NCBI GenBank assembly: GCA_948976265.1
Contig: CARFUA010000003.1
Span: 111,693 to 175,692, forward strand
DNA: 64,000 nucleotides
Source: an uncultured Clostridia bacterium
Lineage (GTDB): Bacteria > Bacillota > Clostridia > TANB77 > CAG-508
Reading direction: 5' to 3'
This document shows, in pieces, positions 33,655-42,166 of the stretch. The notes under the pieces are model-generated. The model saw only the letters and a program-made list of their open reading frames with translations, searched no databases and was not told where the DNA came from. The translations under genes and the position numbers were made by a program. Every line of letters starts with the position of its first letter. Positions within the stretch are counted from its first letter, which is position 1.

Positions 33655-33684
33655 TTGACAAATATAGTAAATTTGTGCTATTAT
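33655..33684 (+). promoter_or_regulatory. Promoter for the T-box/asnA transcript
   Basis: TTGACA (33655-33660) and TATTAT (33679-33684) with an 18-bp spacer ending GTGC, about 15 bp before the first T-box stem. Confidence 0.7.
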
Positions 33685-33696
33685 AATAATATAAAT

Positions 33697-33983
33697 GCGA
33701 TGAAGAGGAAAAGTAACTTTACATTTTATATCAGTGAGCTGTGTATAGTGTGAAACAGTTATAAAAGTTTAGTGAAAGAACACCTCTGAGCAGACTACCG
33801 AAAAGCTATTTGAGCTTAGTAGACTAGTTCGGAAGCAATCCGTCATCATATTGCTATGCTTGTTGGAGCAGAATAAAAAGTGATTATTAAAGTTTTGAGA
33901 TAGATGTTATCTTTAATAATAAATAAGGTGGCACCGCGGATACCTGTATTCGTCCTTATTGTAGGATGATACAGGTATTTTTG
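33697..33983 (+). promoter_or_regulatory. T-box riboswitch, probable Asn specifier (AAC)
   Basis: The diagnostic T-box sequence AAGGTGGCACCGCGG is at 33925-33939. Stem I is closed by AGAGG (33704-33708) with CCTCT (33783-33787). Just 5' of the closing arm lies AG-AAC-A, placing an AAC asparagine specifier at 33779-33781. The terminator arms ATACCTGTAT and ATACAGGTAT lie at 33940-33980 with a T-run. Uncharged tRNA-Asn would stabilise the antiterminator and turn on the asparagine synthetase downstream, which fits the gene content. Confidence 0.93.
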
Positions 33984-34003
33984 TATGGAAAGGAGGAAAT
34001 TTT

Positions 34004-34027
34004 ATGTTATTAAAGATAATCAATTAG
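34004..34027 (+). other. Seven-residue mini-ORF after the T-box
   Basis: ATG at 34004, 7 nt after AAGGAGG, opens MLLKIINQ and stops at TAG in 34025-34027. A second mini-ORF (34064-34105, MESENDNDNIERM) also has a GAGGTGG site. They may be remnants of a lost gene or leader peptides ahead of asnA. Confidence 0.35.
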
Positions 34028-34171
34028 TGCGAAAGAAAATTAATGAAAAGTGAGGTGGTTATAATGGAAAGTGAAAATGATAATGATAATATTGAAAGAA
34101 TGTAAAATGATATGTCCTACAAATATCTTAATTTATTGATAAAAAATTAAATTAAGAAAGAAGGAATTAAA

Positions 34172-35134
34172 ATGGAAAGAAAAATAAGTTATTTAGAAAC
34201 ATTAAAGGCAATTGATACCTGTAAAAAACACTTTGAAAGTCAATTAGAGGTAAGATTAGGATTAATAAAAGTACAGAGTCCTATATTTTTAAAAACGTCT
34301 ACAGGATTACAAGATAGATTAACAGGAATCGAAAAGGCGGTCAGCTTTAAAAAAGGAGAACAAAAATTTGAAATTATACATTCTCTGGCAAAATGGAAAA
34401 GAGTATCACTTGAAAAATATCAAATGCCAATTCATGAAGGAATATACACAGATATGAAAGCTATCAGAAAAGATGAAGTGGTTGATGATATTCATTCCTT
34501 ATATGTTGAACAATGGGATTGGGAAAAAGTTATTGATAAAAGTGATAGAACAATAGATTATTTAAAAGATACCATAAGAAGTATTTATAAAGCAATTAGG
34601 CAAACATCAATTTTTATGAAAAGGAAATATCATTATTTGACTTTGGATTTGCCTAAAACAGTATATTTTATAACCAGTCAGGAATTGGAAGATAAATATC
34701 CAGCTAAGACACCACAAGAAAGAGAACAATTAATTGGAAAAGAGAAAAGGGCAGTGTTTATAATAGGGATTGGAGATAAATTGAAATCTGGAATGGTGCA
34801 TGATAAAAGAAGCCCAGATTATGATGATTGGGAATTAAATGGAGACTTATTGATTTATGATAGAGTAATTGACAAAACAATAGAGATTTCTTCGATGGGA
34901 ATAAGAGTAGATGAAAAATCTTTAAAAGAACAACTGGAAAAGTCTGCTTGTATGGATAGAATTGATTTTCCATATCATCAAAAAATATTAAAAAAAGAAT
35001 TACCTTATACAATTGGTGGCGGTATAGGTCAATCAAGAATATTGATGTTAATACTTGAAAAAAAGCATATAGCAGAAGTTCAGGCATCTTCGTGGGAAGA
35101 AAAGATAGAATTAGAAGGGAGGCAAATATTATAA
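34172..35134 (+). CDS. asnA: Aspartate-ammonia ligase (asparagine synthetase A)
   Basis: This 320-residue class II aaRS-like enzyme makes asparagine from aspartate, ammonia and ATP. Landmarks include 'VRLGLIKVQSPIF' near residues 27-39, 'GLQDRLTGIEKAVSF', 'HSLAKWKRV' near 70, 'IHEGIYTDMKAIRKDE' near 90 and 'HSLYVEQWDWEKVI' near 110. The C-terminal motif is 'PYTIGGGIGQSRILMLIL' near 280. The length fits the family. AGAAGGAAT precedes the ATG. Control by an asparagine-specific T-box upstream agrees with the enzyme's product. Confidence 0.96.
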   Translation: MERKISYLETLKAIDTCKKHFESQLEVRLGLIKVQSPIFLKTSTGLQDRLTGIEKAVSFKKGEQKFEIIHSLAKWKRVSLEKYQMPIHEGIYTDMKAIRKDEVVDDIHSLYVEQWDWEKVIDKSDRTIDYLKDTIRSIYKAIRQTSIFMKRKYHYLTLDLPKTVYFITSQELEDKYPAKTPQEREQLIGKEKRAVFIIGIGDKLKSGMVHDKRSPDYDDWELNGDLLIYDRVIDKTIEISSMGIRVDEKSLKEQLEKSACMDRIDFPYHQKILKKELPYTIGGGIGQSRILMLILEKKHIAEVQASSWEEKIELEGRQIL

Positions 35135-35244
35135 GGGAGGATTATGATAATAAAAGAAACTTATTATTTATGAAATTATCTATACAAATTTGACATTTTA
35201 TGATATAAATTAACTAAATAAAAAAACGAAAGGTTTGATAAAAA

Positions 35245-35901
35245 ATGAAAATTACAAAATTTCCACAATCTTGTTTATTCATTGAAACAAGAAATAAGAA
35301 AATTTTAATTGACCCAGGAACTTTAAAATATAAGGATGAGTATTTTGCTATTTGGAATACAGTAGATATTGTTTTGGTTACGCATAAACATCCTGACCAT
35401 TATAACACAGAAGTGCTTAAAAAACTAAATCAAAATATCAAAATTTATTCCACAGAAGAAGTACAAAATGTGGATAAAAGCATTGCTATTCAAATTGTAA
35501 AAGAAAATGATGTGATTGAATTAGGCGATGTAAAAATTGAAGTAGTGCATGCGATTCATGGTTACCAACCATTGCTAAAAGGTGACAAAGAAATTCATGA
35601 AAATGTTGGCTATATTGTGGATGATGGTAAAAATCGTTTATACGCAACAAGTGATACGATTTGCTTCAAAAACGATTACAAGGCAGATATTTTGTGTACT
35701 CCAGTCACAGGGCATGGATTGACAATGTCGGCTTTTGAAGCAGCACTTTATGCCAAAGAAGTTGGTGCTATTTTGACGATTCCAATTCACATGGATAATC
35801 CAGCTTTTCCGCCAGATTTCAAATTCATACAAGAAATGTTTGACAAATATGAAGTGGAATATGAAATTTTGGAAAATGATGAAACGATGGAAATTGAATA
35901 G
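35245..35901 (+). CDS. Metallo-beta-lactamase-fold hydrolase (UlaG-like)
   Basis: This 218-residue protein has the MBL metal site 'LVTHKHPDHYN' near residues 46-56 (HxHxDH). 'ILIDPGT' is near 20, a further histidine is in 'VVHAIHGYQ' near 98, 'YATSDTICF' is near 133 and the C-terminal 'TIPIHMDNPAF' near 173 supplies the last ligand. This single-domain form resembles UlaG and RNA-processing-unrelated MBL proteins of unknown substrate. It is followed 8 bp later by a second, different MBL-fold gene. Confidence 0.82.
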   Translation: MKITKFPQSCLFIETRNKKILIDPGTLKYKDEYFAIWNTVDIVLVTHKHPDHYNTEVLKKLNQNIKIYSTEEVQNVDKSIAIQIVKENDVIELGDVKIEVVHAIHGYQPLLKGDKEIHENVGYIVDDGKNRLYATSDTICFKNDYKADILCTPVTGHGLTMSAFEAALYAKEVGAILTIPIHMDNPAFPPDFKFIQEMFDKYEVEYEILENDETMEIE

Positions 35902-35909
35902 GAGTGAAT

Positions 35910-36716
35910 ATGGAAAGAATACTCGTTTTGGGAACAGGCGACGCAATTACATTGAATTGTTTTAATACGTGTTTTGTATTAGAAAATAATGGAAAATATT
36001 TATTAGTTGATACTGGAGGCGGAAGCCAAGTGATTAACCAAATCCAAAAGGTTGGTGTCGACATTTCGGATATTCATGATATGTTTGTATCACATAAGCA
36101 TATTGACCATTTGCTAGGGATATTTTATGTTTTGCGCATGGTTTGTTATAAAAAAAGTAAGCAAGAATATATGGGAAAATTAAATATTTATTGTGCTAAA
36201 GAAGTAAAAGAAATTGTTGAAAAATTTGTGCTAGATACGTTTTCCAAAAAGTATGATGAGATTTTTCAAGAGAATGTGATTTTTCATGAAATTGAAAATG
36301 AACAAGAATATTCTGTGATTGGTTATCCAATGAAAATTCTGGATTTATATCCGAAAGAAGATTTGATACAATATGGTTTTCAAATCAAATTGAACAGTGG
36401 AAAAATATTTACTTTTTTGGGCGATATTCCATGTAGTGAAAAGTTATATGATAAAATTAGAAATACGGATTGGGTTTGCCATGAGGCGTTTTGTCAAGAG
36501 ACAGAAAAAGAAATTTACAATCCACATCAGCACTATCATTCGACTGTAAAAGATGTGGCAGAAAACATGCGAAGTTTGGAGATAAAAAACTTAATTTTGT
36601 GGCATACGAGAGATAATAATTTAGCAAACCGAAAAGAATTATATACGCAAGAAGCAAAAGAGTATTTTGCAGGAAATGTGTATGTGCCAGATGATTTGGA
36701 GGAAATTATTTTGTAA
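35910..36716 (+). CDS. Metallo-beta-lactamase-fold protein, RNase Z-like
   Basis: This 268-residue protein starts at the ATG 5 nt after AGGAG. An earlier in-frame GTG overlaps the ribosome site. The metal motif is 'FVSHKHIDHLLG' near residues 57-68, the strand 'YLLVDTGGGSQ' is near 34, 'FTFLGDIPCSE' near 169 has the bridging aspartate, and 'LILWHTRDNN' near 230 the final histidine. The pattern is that of RNase Z-like hydrolases, but the exosite arm of true RNase Z is not evident. A terminator follows. Confidence 0.8.
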   Translation: MERILVLGTGDAITLNCFNTCFVLENNGKYLLVDTGGGSQVINQIQKVGVDISDIHDMFVSHKHIDHLLGIFYVLRMVCYKKSKQEYMGKLNIYCAKEVKEIVEKFVLDTFSKKYDEIFQENVIFHEIENEQEYSVIGYPMKILDLYPKEDLIQYGFQIKLNSGKIFTFLGDIPCSEKLYDKIRNTDWVCHEAFCQETEKEIYNPHQHYHSTVKDVAENMRSLEIKNLILWHTRDNNLANRKELYTQEAKEYFAGNVYVPDDLEEIIL

Positions 36717-36738
36717 ACTTAAGTAAACAAAGTTTTGA

Positions 36739-36768
36739 AAGAAAGCGACAAAAAGCTTTCTTTTTTTA
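36739..36768 (+). terminator. Intrinsic terminator
   Basis: AGAAAGC and GCTTTCT form a stem, followed by seven Ts. Confidence 0.75.
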
Positions 36769-36817
36769 CTTTTGTATGATACAATCAAATGGAAAATTAA
36801 AAATAAGGAGAAAACAA

Positions 36818-37600
36818 ATGAACGAAGTTGCAGTAGCCATTCAAAATGATAATAAAAATGTAACCCCAATTGAAACCATTGATGCGATAAAAAAAGCTGG
36901 TTTCAAAAATGCTTTTGTACAATGGTATAACGAAGATTGGGCGTGTAGTCAGCAAGAGCAGTTGGATTATGCGCGAAAAGTAGGATTGAATATTATTTGT
37001 GCGCATTTGGGTTATAAAAAGGTTAATGAAATTTGGCGAGATAATGAAACAGGAGAAGCGTTTGTCGAACGATATAAAAATGATTTGCGTATCTGTAAGA
37101 AAAATAATATTTCGCTTGTTGTGATGCATTTGATTGGAACGAATCCTGAAATTATTTGTAGTGAAATAGGTTTGCGTAGAATTAAGGAAATTGTTGATTA
37201 TGCGGAAGAATTGGGCATCAAGATTGCTTTTGAAAATACGAAAAGATATGAATATTTAGAATATGTATTTTCTCATTTAGATAATAGTAACATTGGACTT
37301 TGCTATGATTCAGGACACTGCCATATTTTTTTTGATGATAAATTTGATTATGAATTTTTCAAAAATCGAATTTTCACTGTTCACTTGCATGACAATGACA
37401 AATCCGACGACTTGCATTTAATGCCATTTGACGGAACGATTGATTGGGAACATGTAATGCACCAATTAAAAGAATGTCATTTTGAGGAACCAATTACATT
37501 GGAATTGACGTATCGTTATCATTATTTAGAAATGTCCATTGAAGAATTTTATCAAAAGGGATATGAAGTAGCAAATCAATTGGCAAAGATGATGAAATAA
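36818..37600 (+). CDS. Sugar phosphate isomerase/epimerase (xylose isomerase-like TIM barrel)
   Basis: This 260-residue protein has the AP-endonuclease-2/xylose isomerase-like barrel. 'IICAHLGYK' near residue 60, 'LVVMHLIGTN' near 97, 'IKIAFENTKRYEYL' near 130, 'LCYDSGHCHIF' near 155 and 'FTVHLHDNDKSDDLHLMPFDGTIDW' near 175 supply the metal ligands Glu, Asp, His and Glu. The start at 36818 follows AAGGAG. The substrate is unknown. The stop is followed by a terminator. Confidence 0.85.
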   Translation: MNEVAVAIQNDNKNVTPIETIDAIKKAGFKNAFVQWYNEDWACSQQEQLDYARKVGLNIICAHLGYKKVNEIWRDNETGEAFVERYKNDLRICKKNNISLVVMHLIGTNPEIICSEIGLRRIKEIVDYAEELGIKIAFENTKRYEYLEYVFSHLDNSNIGLCYDSGHCHIFFDDKFDYEFFKNRIFTVHLHDNDKSDDLHLMPFDGTIDWEHVMHQLKECHFEEPITLELTYRYHYLEMSIEEFYQKGYEVANQLAKMMK

Positions 37601-37605
37601 ACAAA

Positions 37606-37634
37606 AAACTCTGACAGATAAGCCAGAGTTTCTG
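37606..37634. terminator. Intrinsic terminator between convergent genes
   Basis: AAACTCTG pairs with CAGAGTTT. A second inverted repeat (CAAAAGTAA/TTACTTTTG, 37637-37663) lies next to it and may end transcription from the other side. Confidence 0.6.
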
Positions 37635-37670
37635 TCCAAAAGTAACAAATGAAATTACTTTTGTATGGCA

Positions 37671-38018
37671 TTACAAGCATTCTAACGAAGCCGTATGAAC
37701 AAGCCAGAGTTTTCCTTGTTGATAGCTGCTTACTTTCACAATTTGACAGAAAAGACCGTCAAATTCCATTGTTGCAAAATGAGCCTCCTTGATTTGTTTA
37801 TAGAAGGTTTCTTTTGGAACGAGCTCTACTTGAGAACTGCGAATTTCCACAAGGATAGACACTTCTTCCAGTTCTTCGAGAAAAGTTCTTGCGTTAGCAA
37901 CCCTTCTTTCATGATTTGCCTGTAGCGCTGGGTCTGATGGGTTAGTAAAATGTATAATTTCATTTAACCGCTTCTTTTTTGTTTCAAGAATTTTTTTGAT
38001 TTTTGCTTCTGTTACCAT
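37671..38018 (-). CDS. Hypothetical protein, 115 residues
   Basis: The gene has AAGGAGG 7 nt before the ATG and a near-perfect promoter 80 bp upstream, so it is real. Residues 1-60 form a basic helical segment ('KIKKILETKKKRLNEII', 'NHERRVANARTFLEELEEV'). The rest is a beta-rich part ending 'QIVKVSSYQQGKLWLVHTASLECL'. There is no signal peptide. I recognise no family. It is monocistronic and transcribed against its neighbours. Confidence 0.7.
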   Translation of the reverse strand: MVTEAKIKKILETKKKRLNEIIHFTNPSDPALQANHERRVANARTFLEELEEVSILVEIRSSQVELVPKETFYKQIKEAHFATMEFDGLFCQIVKVSSYQQGKLWLVHTASLECL

Positions 38019-38095
38019 GATTTTCCTCCTTAATTTGGCGTTTTTCTTCCATTGTAAAAACTGGGAGAAAAAGTTAATGATTAATATACAATATA

Positions 38096-38124
38096 ATTAT
38101 ATCATATTTTACATAAAATGTCAA
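38096..38124 (-). promoter_or_regulatory. Near-perfect promoter for the 115-residue gene
   Basis: On the minus strand TTGACA (38124-38119), a 17-bp spacer that contains TTTTATGTAAAATATGA, and TATAAT (38101-38096). It shares the ATGTAAA-TATG spacer with promoters at 2399, 15400, 46350 and 63668. Confidence 0.88.
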
Positions 38125-38171
38125 ATTGTCTTGTTTACAAAGACAATTTTCAAAGAAAGAGGAATTTTAAA

Positions 38172-39185
38172 ATGAAAAATAGAAACGGAAAGATTGAAAA
38201 ATTAATAAAGCAATTTCATTTGGGAAATTCAATTATAGAGGTAAGTCCAATAACAGGTGGTTTGTCGCATCGAATGTATAAAGTCGTGACAGATAGCGGA
38301 ATATATGCAGTAAAAGAATTAAATCCAGGAATTATGAAAAGGGAAGAAGCGTATTCGAATTTTGTGTTTTCAGAGAAAGTCTCAAACTTGGCAAAAGAAA
38401 ATGGAATGCCAGTAATTTCAGCGATTAAGTTAGAAAATGAAGTGATTAGGCAAGTAGGAAGCGACTTTTTTATGGTATTTCCTTATTTAGAAGGCAAGCT
38501 ATTAAAGTCAGAAGAAATCACCGAAAAACATTGTGCGATAATGGGAGAAATGCTAGCCAAATTACATTTAATTGACTTTTCTAACATCGAGGAAGAAACA
38601 AGAAAGCAAAAAGAAATCCAGAAAATAGACTGGAACTCGTATCTAGCATTAGCCAAAAAAGAAAACAAAAGTTATGTTACAATGTTAGAGCAAAATGGTG
38701 ATTTGTTAGATGAATTGTGCGAAAAGTCAAATATGGCAATTCTGGAAGCGAATCAAGATTTGATTGTGAGTCATCGTGATTTGGACCGAAAAAATGTAAT
38801 GTGGCAAAATGAGAATCCATTTATTATTGATTGGGAAGCTAGTGGTTATATCAATCCACTAATTGAATTAATTGGAGTTGCTTGGAATTGGGCTGGTGGA
38901 GATGTTGAAAAATTTCAGGTTTGCAAATTTGAAATCGTGGTAAATCATTATCAGAAATTTGCTAAAAGGAAATTTGATGAACAACTTAACAAAATCGTTT
39001 ATGCGGGTATTTACGATGGACTTCAGTGGATAAAATATAATTTGGAAAGGTCACTTTGCATTGGAAATTCTTATCAAGCAGATGAAATCGAATTGGCTGA
39101 AAATGAGATTAGGCAATCGATTGGAGAGATTAAGTATTATGTAAGTCAGATAAATAAAATGGTAGAAATTTTGGAGAAAAATTAG
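38172..39185 (+). CDS. Aminoglycoside phosphotransferase (APH)-fold kinase
   Basis: This 337-residue protein has a kinase-like fold. It shows the glycine-rich loop 'ITGGLSHRMYKV' near residues 26-37, 'YAVKELNP' near 48 with the catalytic lysine, the hinge 'FMVFPYLEG' near 105, the Brenner motif 'SHRDLDRKNVMW' near 200, and the metal-binding 'IIDWEASGYINPLIEL' near 218. The family includes antibiotic kinases, choline kinases and spore-coat kinases; the substrate here is unknown. The start is the ATG after AGAGGAATTT. It is followed by an S66 peptidase 9 bp later. Confidence 0.85.
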   Translation: MKNRNGKIEKLIKQFHLGNSIIEVSPITGGLSHRMYKVVTDSGIYAVKELNPGIMKREEAYSNFVFSEKVSNLAKENGMPVISAIKLENEVIRQVGSDFFMVFPYLEGKLLKSEEITEKHCAIMGEMLAKLHLIDFSNIEEETRKQKEIQKIDWNSYLALAKKENKSYVTMLEQNGDLLDELCEKSNMAILEANQDLIVSHRDLDRKNVMWQNENPFIIDWEASGYINPLIELIGVAWNWAGGDVEKFQVCKFEIVVNHYQKFAKRKFDEQLNKIVYAGIYDGLQWIKYNLERSLCIGNSYQADEIELAENEIRQSIGEIKYYVSQINKMVEILEKN

Positions 39186-39194
39186 GAGGTTAAA

Positions 39195-40112
39195 ATGTTA
39201 GCAAATCGATTAAAAGTAGGAGATACGATTGGAATTATTTCGCCATCAGCGCCTATTACAAAGGAAGTAATGGAGCAGTTTCAAGAAGGGTTAAAAGTAT
39301 TTGAAAATTTGGGATTTAAAGTGAAATTAAGTAAAAATGTATATGCAAATACCTTCGGTTATTCTGCTACAACAAATGAGAAAGTGGAAGATATCCATGA
39401 AATGTTTTCAAATAAAGATGTAAAAGCAATTATATGTTCTCAAGGTGGACAAAATTCAAATGCAATTCTTCCATTTTTAGATTATGAGTTAATTAAAAAT
39501 AATCCAAAAATAATATTAGGAATTAGTGATTCTACAGCTTTGTTAAATGCTATTTATGCTAAAACAGGAATGATAACCTATCATCAAAACGATGTTATTT
39601 GGGGGTTAGGAAGAGAAGTATCGCAAAAAGAAATGAATGATTTTACGATGCGATTAATGGATGGTAAAATTGGAGAAATAGAACATTTTACCAAATGGAA
39701 AACTTTAAAAGAGGGACAAACGGAAGGATATTTGGTAGGAGGAAATTTGTCTACTTTTACGAAATTATTAAATAGTAAGTTTTGTCCAGATTTTGAAAAT
39801 AAAATATTATTTTTAGAAGAATATGCGGAAGAATCGCCTTTAGATGAAGTAGATAGTAGAATAAATTTGTTGAAACAGAATAAAGTATTTGAAAAAATAA
39901 ATGGTTTGTGGATTGGATATTATGAAAGTGATACAGAAAACGCAAAGTTTGAAGATGTTGTCATGAACAACTTAAAAGAATATCATTTTCCGCTATTAAA
40001 ATGCAACGATTTTGGCCACAATTGTGAAAATGTGGTGATTCCCATTGGAGCAAAAGTCAAGTTGGATGCGACGAATTGTCAAGTTGAAATTTTAGAAAAA
40101 ATATTGGAATAG
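39195..40112 (+). CDS. S66-family peptidase (LD-carboxypeptidase/MccF-like), second copy
   Basis: This 305-residue S66 enzyme begins 'LKVGDTIGIISPSAP'. The nucleophile is in 'ILGISDSTALLNA' near residue 112, the glutamate in 'LFLEEYAEESPLDEVD' near 201, and the histidine in 'CNDFGHNCENVVIP' near 276. The shorter length than the 28213 copy fits the LD-carboxypeptidase side of the family. AGGAGG lies 7 nt before the ATG. It follows the APH-like kinase gene by 9 bp, so the two are probably cotranscribed. Confidence 0.87.
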   Translation: MLANRLKVGDTIGIISPSAPITKEVMEQFQEGLKVFENLGFKVKLSKNVYANTFGYSATTNEKVEDIHEMFSNKDVKAIICSQGGQNSNAILPFLDYELIKNNPKIILGISDSTALLNAIYAKTGMITYHQNDVIWGLGREVSQKEMNDFTMRLMDGKIGEIEHFTKWKTLKEGQTEGYLVGGNLSTFTKLLNSKFCPDFENKILFLEEYAEESPLDEVDSRINLLKQNKVFEKINGLWIGYYESDTENAKFEDVVMNNLKEYHFPLLKCNDFGHNCENVVIPIGAKVKLDATNCQVEILEKILE

Positions 40113-40245
40113 AAGGCTTTTAAATAATAAAGTTTGGTTTTCTGAAATATGCCTCACTTTTAATTATATCACATTTTTGAAATTATATCAACTTGACAAA
40201 AACTCAAAATTATGCTATTCCTTGATTTTGTGGGATTATATCCAT

Positions 40246-40593
40246 TCAAAATTTAGCTTCACGAACAATCTCACTTTTGAAAAACCTCTCCTGAAAATTC
40301 ACCAAAACGCGAATTTCCTCATCTGAAAACTCTCGATTTTCAGGCACAACAATTAATTTATCGTCATCGTCATCAAGGCGATGAATTATGGCAATACATT
40401 TTCCACAAAATGTTTGCAATGGTTCGGAAACGCCTAAAATACAAGCATCTAATTCTTCGCCATCACCACTTATCGTATGAGGGATATATCCATAATTGAC
40501 AGGATAAATGAAATCCCAATCTGGATGTTTACTTCCTAGTGGTCGGTCGATTTTTACGGTTACTATTTTTCCTAAAAATTGTTTGTTATCCAT
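40246..40593 (-). CDS. Short inorganic-pyrophosphatase-like protein
   Basis: This 115-residue protein has the core of family I soluble pyrophosphatase. 'VTVKIDRPLGSKHP' is near residue 11 and 'VNYGYIPHTISGDGEELDACILG' near 33, the metal-binding loop of the family. The second Asp of the classic D-x-D-x-x-D loop is Glu (D-G-E-E-L-D). It lacks the C-terminal part with the canonical Tyr-Lys pair of full enzymes (about 175 residues). It may be a compact variant with altered substrate. GGAGAG precedes the ATG. It is transcribed alone, against its neighbours. Confidence 0.8.
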   Translation of the reverse strand: MDNKQFLGKIVTVKIDRPLGSKHPDWDFIYPVNYGYIPHTISGDGEELDACILGVSEPLQTFCGKCIAIIHRLDDDDDKLIVVPENREFSDEEIRVLVNFQERFFKSEIVREAKF

Positions 40594-40650
40594 GTTTCTC
40601 TCCTTAGTTTTAATAGTTACATTATATCATATATATTTTATTTTTAAAAC

Positions 40651-40679
40651 TTGAAATTAATATAATTTTCTGATAAAAT
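40651..40679 (+). promoter_or_regulatory. Promoter for the MBL-fold gene at 40697
   Basis: TTGAAA (40651-40656), a 17-bp spacer ending CTGA, and TAAAAT (40674-40679), 17 bp upstream of the ATG. Confidence 0.6.
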
Positions 40680-40696
40680 AAGGCAAAGGAGAACCG

Positions 40697-41578
40697 ATGG
40701 AACTTGTTAAATTGGGAGAAAAAACCTATTATATTAAAAATCCAACCAATATTGGAATTTACAAAATAGATGATGAAAATGTCTATTTAATTGACAGCGG
40801 AAATGATAAAGATGCTGGCAAAAGAATATTAAAAATAATCGATGAGCAAGGTTGGAAGGTAAAAGGAATCATTGTTACGCATTCGAATGCGGACCATATT
40901 GGCGGAAATCAGGTGATTCAAGAACGAACTGGTTGTGAGATTTTGGCACACAATGTGGAGAAATATTTTACGCAAAATCCTATTTTGGAACCTTCGTTTT
41001 TGTACGGTGGTTATCCGTTTAAAGGACTTCGCAATAAATTTTTGCTAGCGAAAGAATCCAAGACGAAAAACCTAGAAAATAATTTGCCAGAAGGTTTAGA
41101 ATCGGTTTCTTTAAAAGGTCATTTTTTTGACATGATTGGAATCAAAACTTCGGATGAGGTTTATTTCTTGGCAGATGCATTATTTAGTGAAGAAACGATT
41201 ACAAAATATCATTTGTTTTTTGTGTATGATGTCAGAGAATTTCTAAATACATTAGAAAAACTGAAAATCCTCAAAGGAAAATATTTTGTGCCTTCTCATT
41301 GTGAGGCAACAGAAGACTTGACAAAATTGATTGCGTTAAATGAAAATAAAGTGAACGAAATTTTAAATAAAATATTACAATTTTGCCAAAATGAAATGAC
41401 ATTTGAGGAAATTTTAAAAGCAATTTTTGATGATTATAAATTAGTGATGAATGCAAATCAGTATGTTTTAGTGGGAAGTACGGTTAAATCATATTTGGCG
41501 TATTTGTGCGATGAGGGGAAAATTTCGTATGAATTTAAAGAAAATAAAATGATTTGGAAATTAGAAACAGAGAAATAA
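40697..41578 (+). CDS. Metallo-beta-lactamase-fold hydrolase with winged-helix-like C-terminus
   Basis: This 293-residue protein has 'VYLIDSGND' near residue 30, the metal motif 'VTHSNADHIGG' near 60 (HxxxDH, Asn where the second His usually lies), 'LADALFSEETI' near 158 and 'FVPSHCEA' near 196. Residues about 205-293 form a helical tail with 'MTFEEILKAIFDDY' and 'LAYLCDEGKISYEF', which resembles the small wing domain seen in LACTB2-like MBL proteins. The replaced histidine may reduce metal binding. A terminator overlaps the stop codon. Confidence 0.8.
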   Translation: MELVKLGEKTYYIKNPTNIGIYKIDDENVYLIDSGNDKDAGKRILKIIDEQGWKVKGIIVTHSNADHIGGNQVIQERTGCEILAHNVEKYFTQNPILEPSFLYGGYPFKGLRNKFLLAKESKTKNLENNLPEGLESVSLKGHFFDMIGIKTSDEVYFLADALFSEETITKYHLFFVYDVREFLNTLEKLKILKGKYFVPSHCEATEDLTKLIALNENKVNEILNKILQFCQNEMTFEEILKAIFDDYKLVMNANQYVLVGSTVKSYLAYLCDEGKISYEFKENKMIWKLETEK

Positions 41579-41597
41579 AATTCTCTGTTTTATTTTT
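41565..41597 (+). terminator. Intrinsic terminator overlapping the end of the MBL gene
   Basis: AAACAGAGAA and TTCTCTGTTT form a 10-bp stem, followed by Ts; the 5' arm includes the last codons. Confidence 0.8.
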
Positions 41598-41668
41598 GAA
41601 AAAATCATAAATTATTTGTAATAAAATGAAAAAATTTGGCTCATAAGAAATAGAAGGAGGAAACGTTT

Positions 41669-42166
41669 ATGCAAAGCATGGAAGAAATGTATCAGCAATA
41701 TTCGAATACAGTTTATAAATATTTGCTTTGCTTATGCCAAAATGCAGAAATTGCCGAAGATTTGACGCAAGAAACATTTGTTATTGCCCTAAAGAAGATT
41801 CATCAATTTCGAGGGGAATGCAAAGTTTCGACTTGGCTTTGTCAGATTGCTAAACATTTGTGGTATAAGGAGCTTCGAAAAACAAAAAAAGCGGTGACAG
41901 AAGTGCTAACTGATGAAATGGTGGCATTAGAAATGACGGAAGATGTTGTGTTTCAAAAAGATGAAAAATTGCAATTGTTTAAAAACATGCAAAAGTTGGA
42001 AGAGCCAGCAAGACAAGTAATGTATTTGAGAATCATGGGAAATTTGAATTTTATCGAAATTGCTGAAGTTCTTGGAAAGACGTCTAATTGGGCACGTGTT
42101 ACGTTTTTTCGTGCGAAACAAAAAATGAGGGGGGAAAAAGAAAATGGAAAAGAAAACAGAATGTGA
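41669..42166 (+). CDS. ECF-type RNA polymerase sigma factor
   Basis: This 165-residue sigma-70 family protein has region 2 ('CQNAEIAEDLTQETFVIALKKIHQF', residues about 24-48, then 'CKVSTWLCQIAKHLW') and region 4 ('VMYLRIMGNLNFIEIAEVLGKTSNWARVTFFRAKQKM', about 112-150), with little between. AGAAGGAGG precedes the ATG. It overlaps the anti-sigma gene by 23 bp, the standard module in which the partner holds the sigma factor at the membrane until a signal releases it. The target promoter is unknown. Confidence 0.93.
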   Translation: MQSMEEMYQQYSNTVYKYLLCLCQNAEIAEDLTQETFVIALKKIHQFRGECKVSTWLCQIAKHLWYKELRKTKKAVTEVLTDEMVALEMTEDVVFQKDEKLQLFKNMQKLEEPARQVMYLRIMGNLNFIEIAEVLGKTSNWARVTFFRAKQKMRGEKENGKENRM

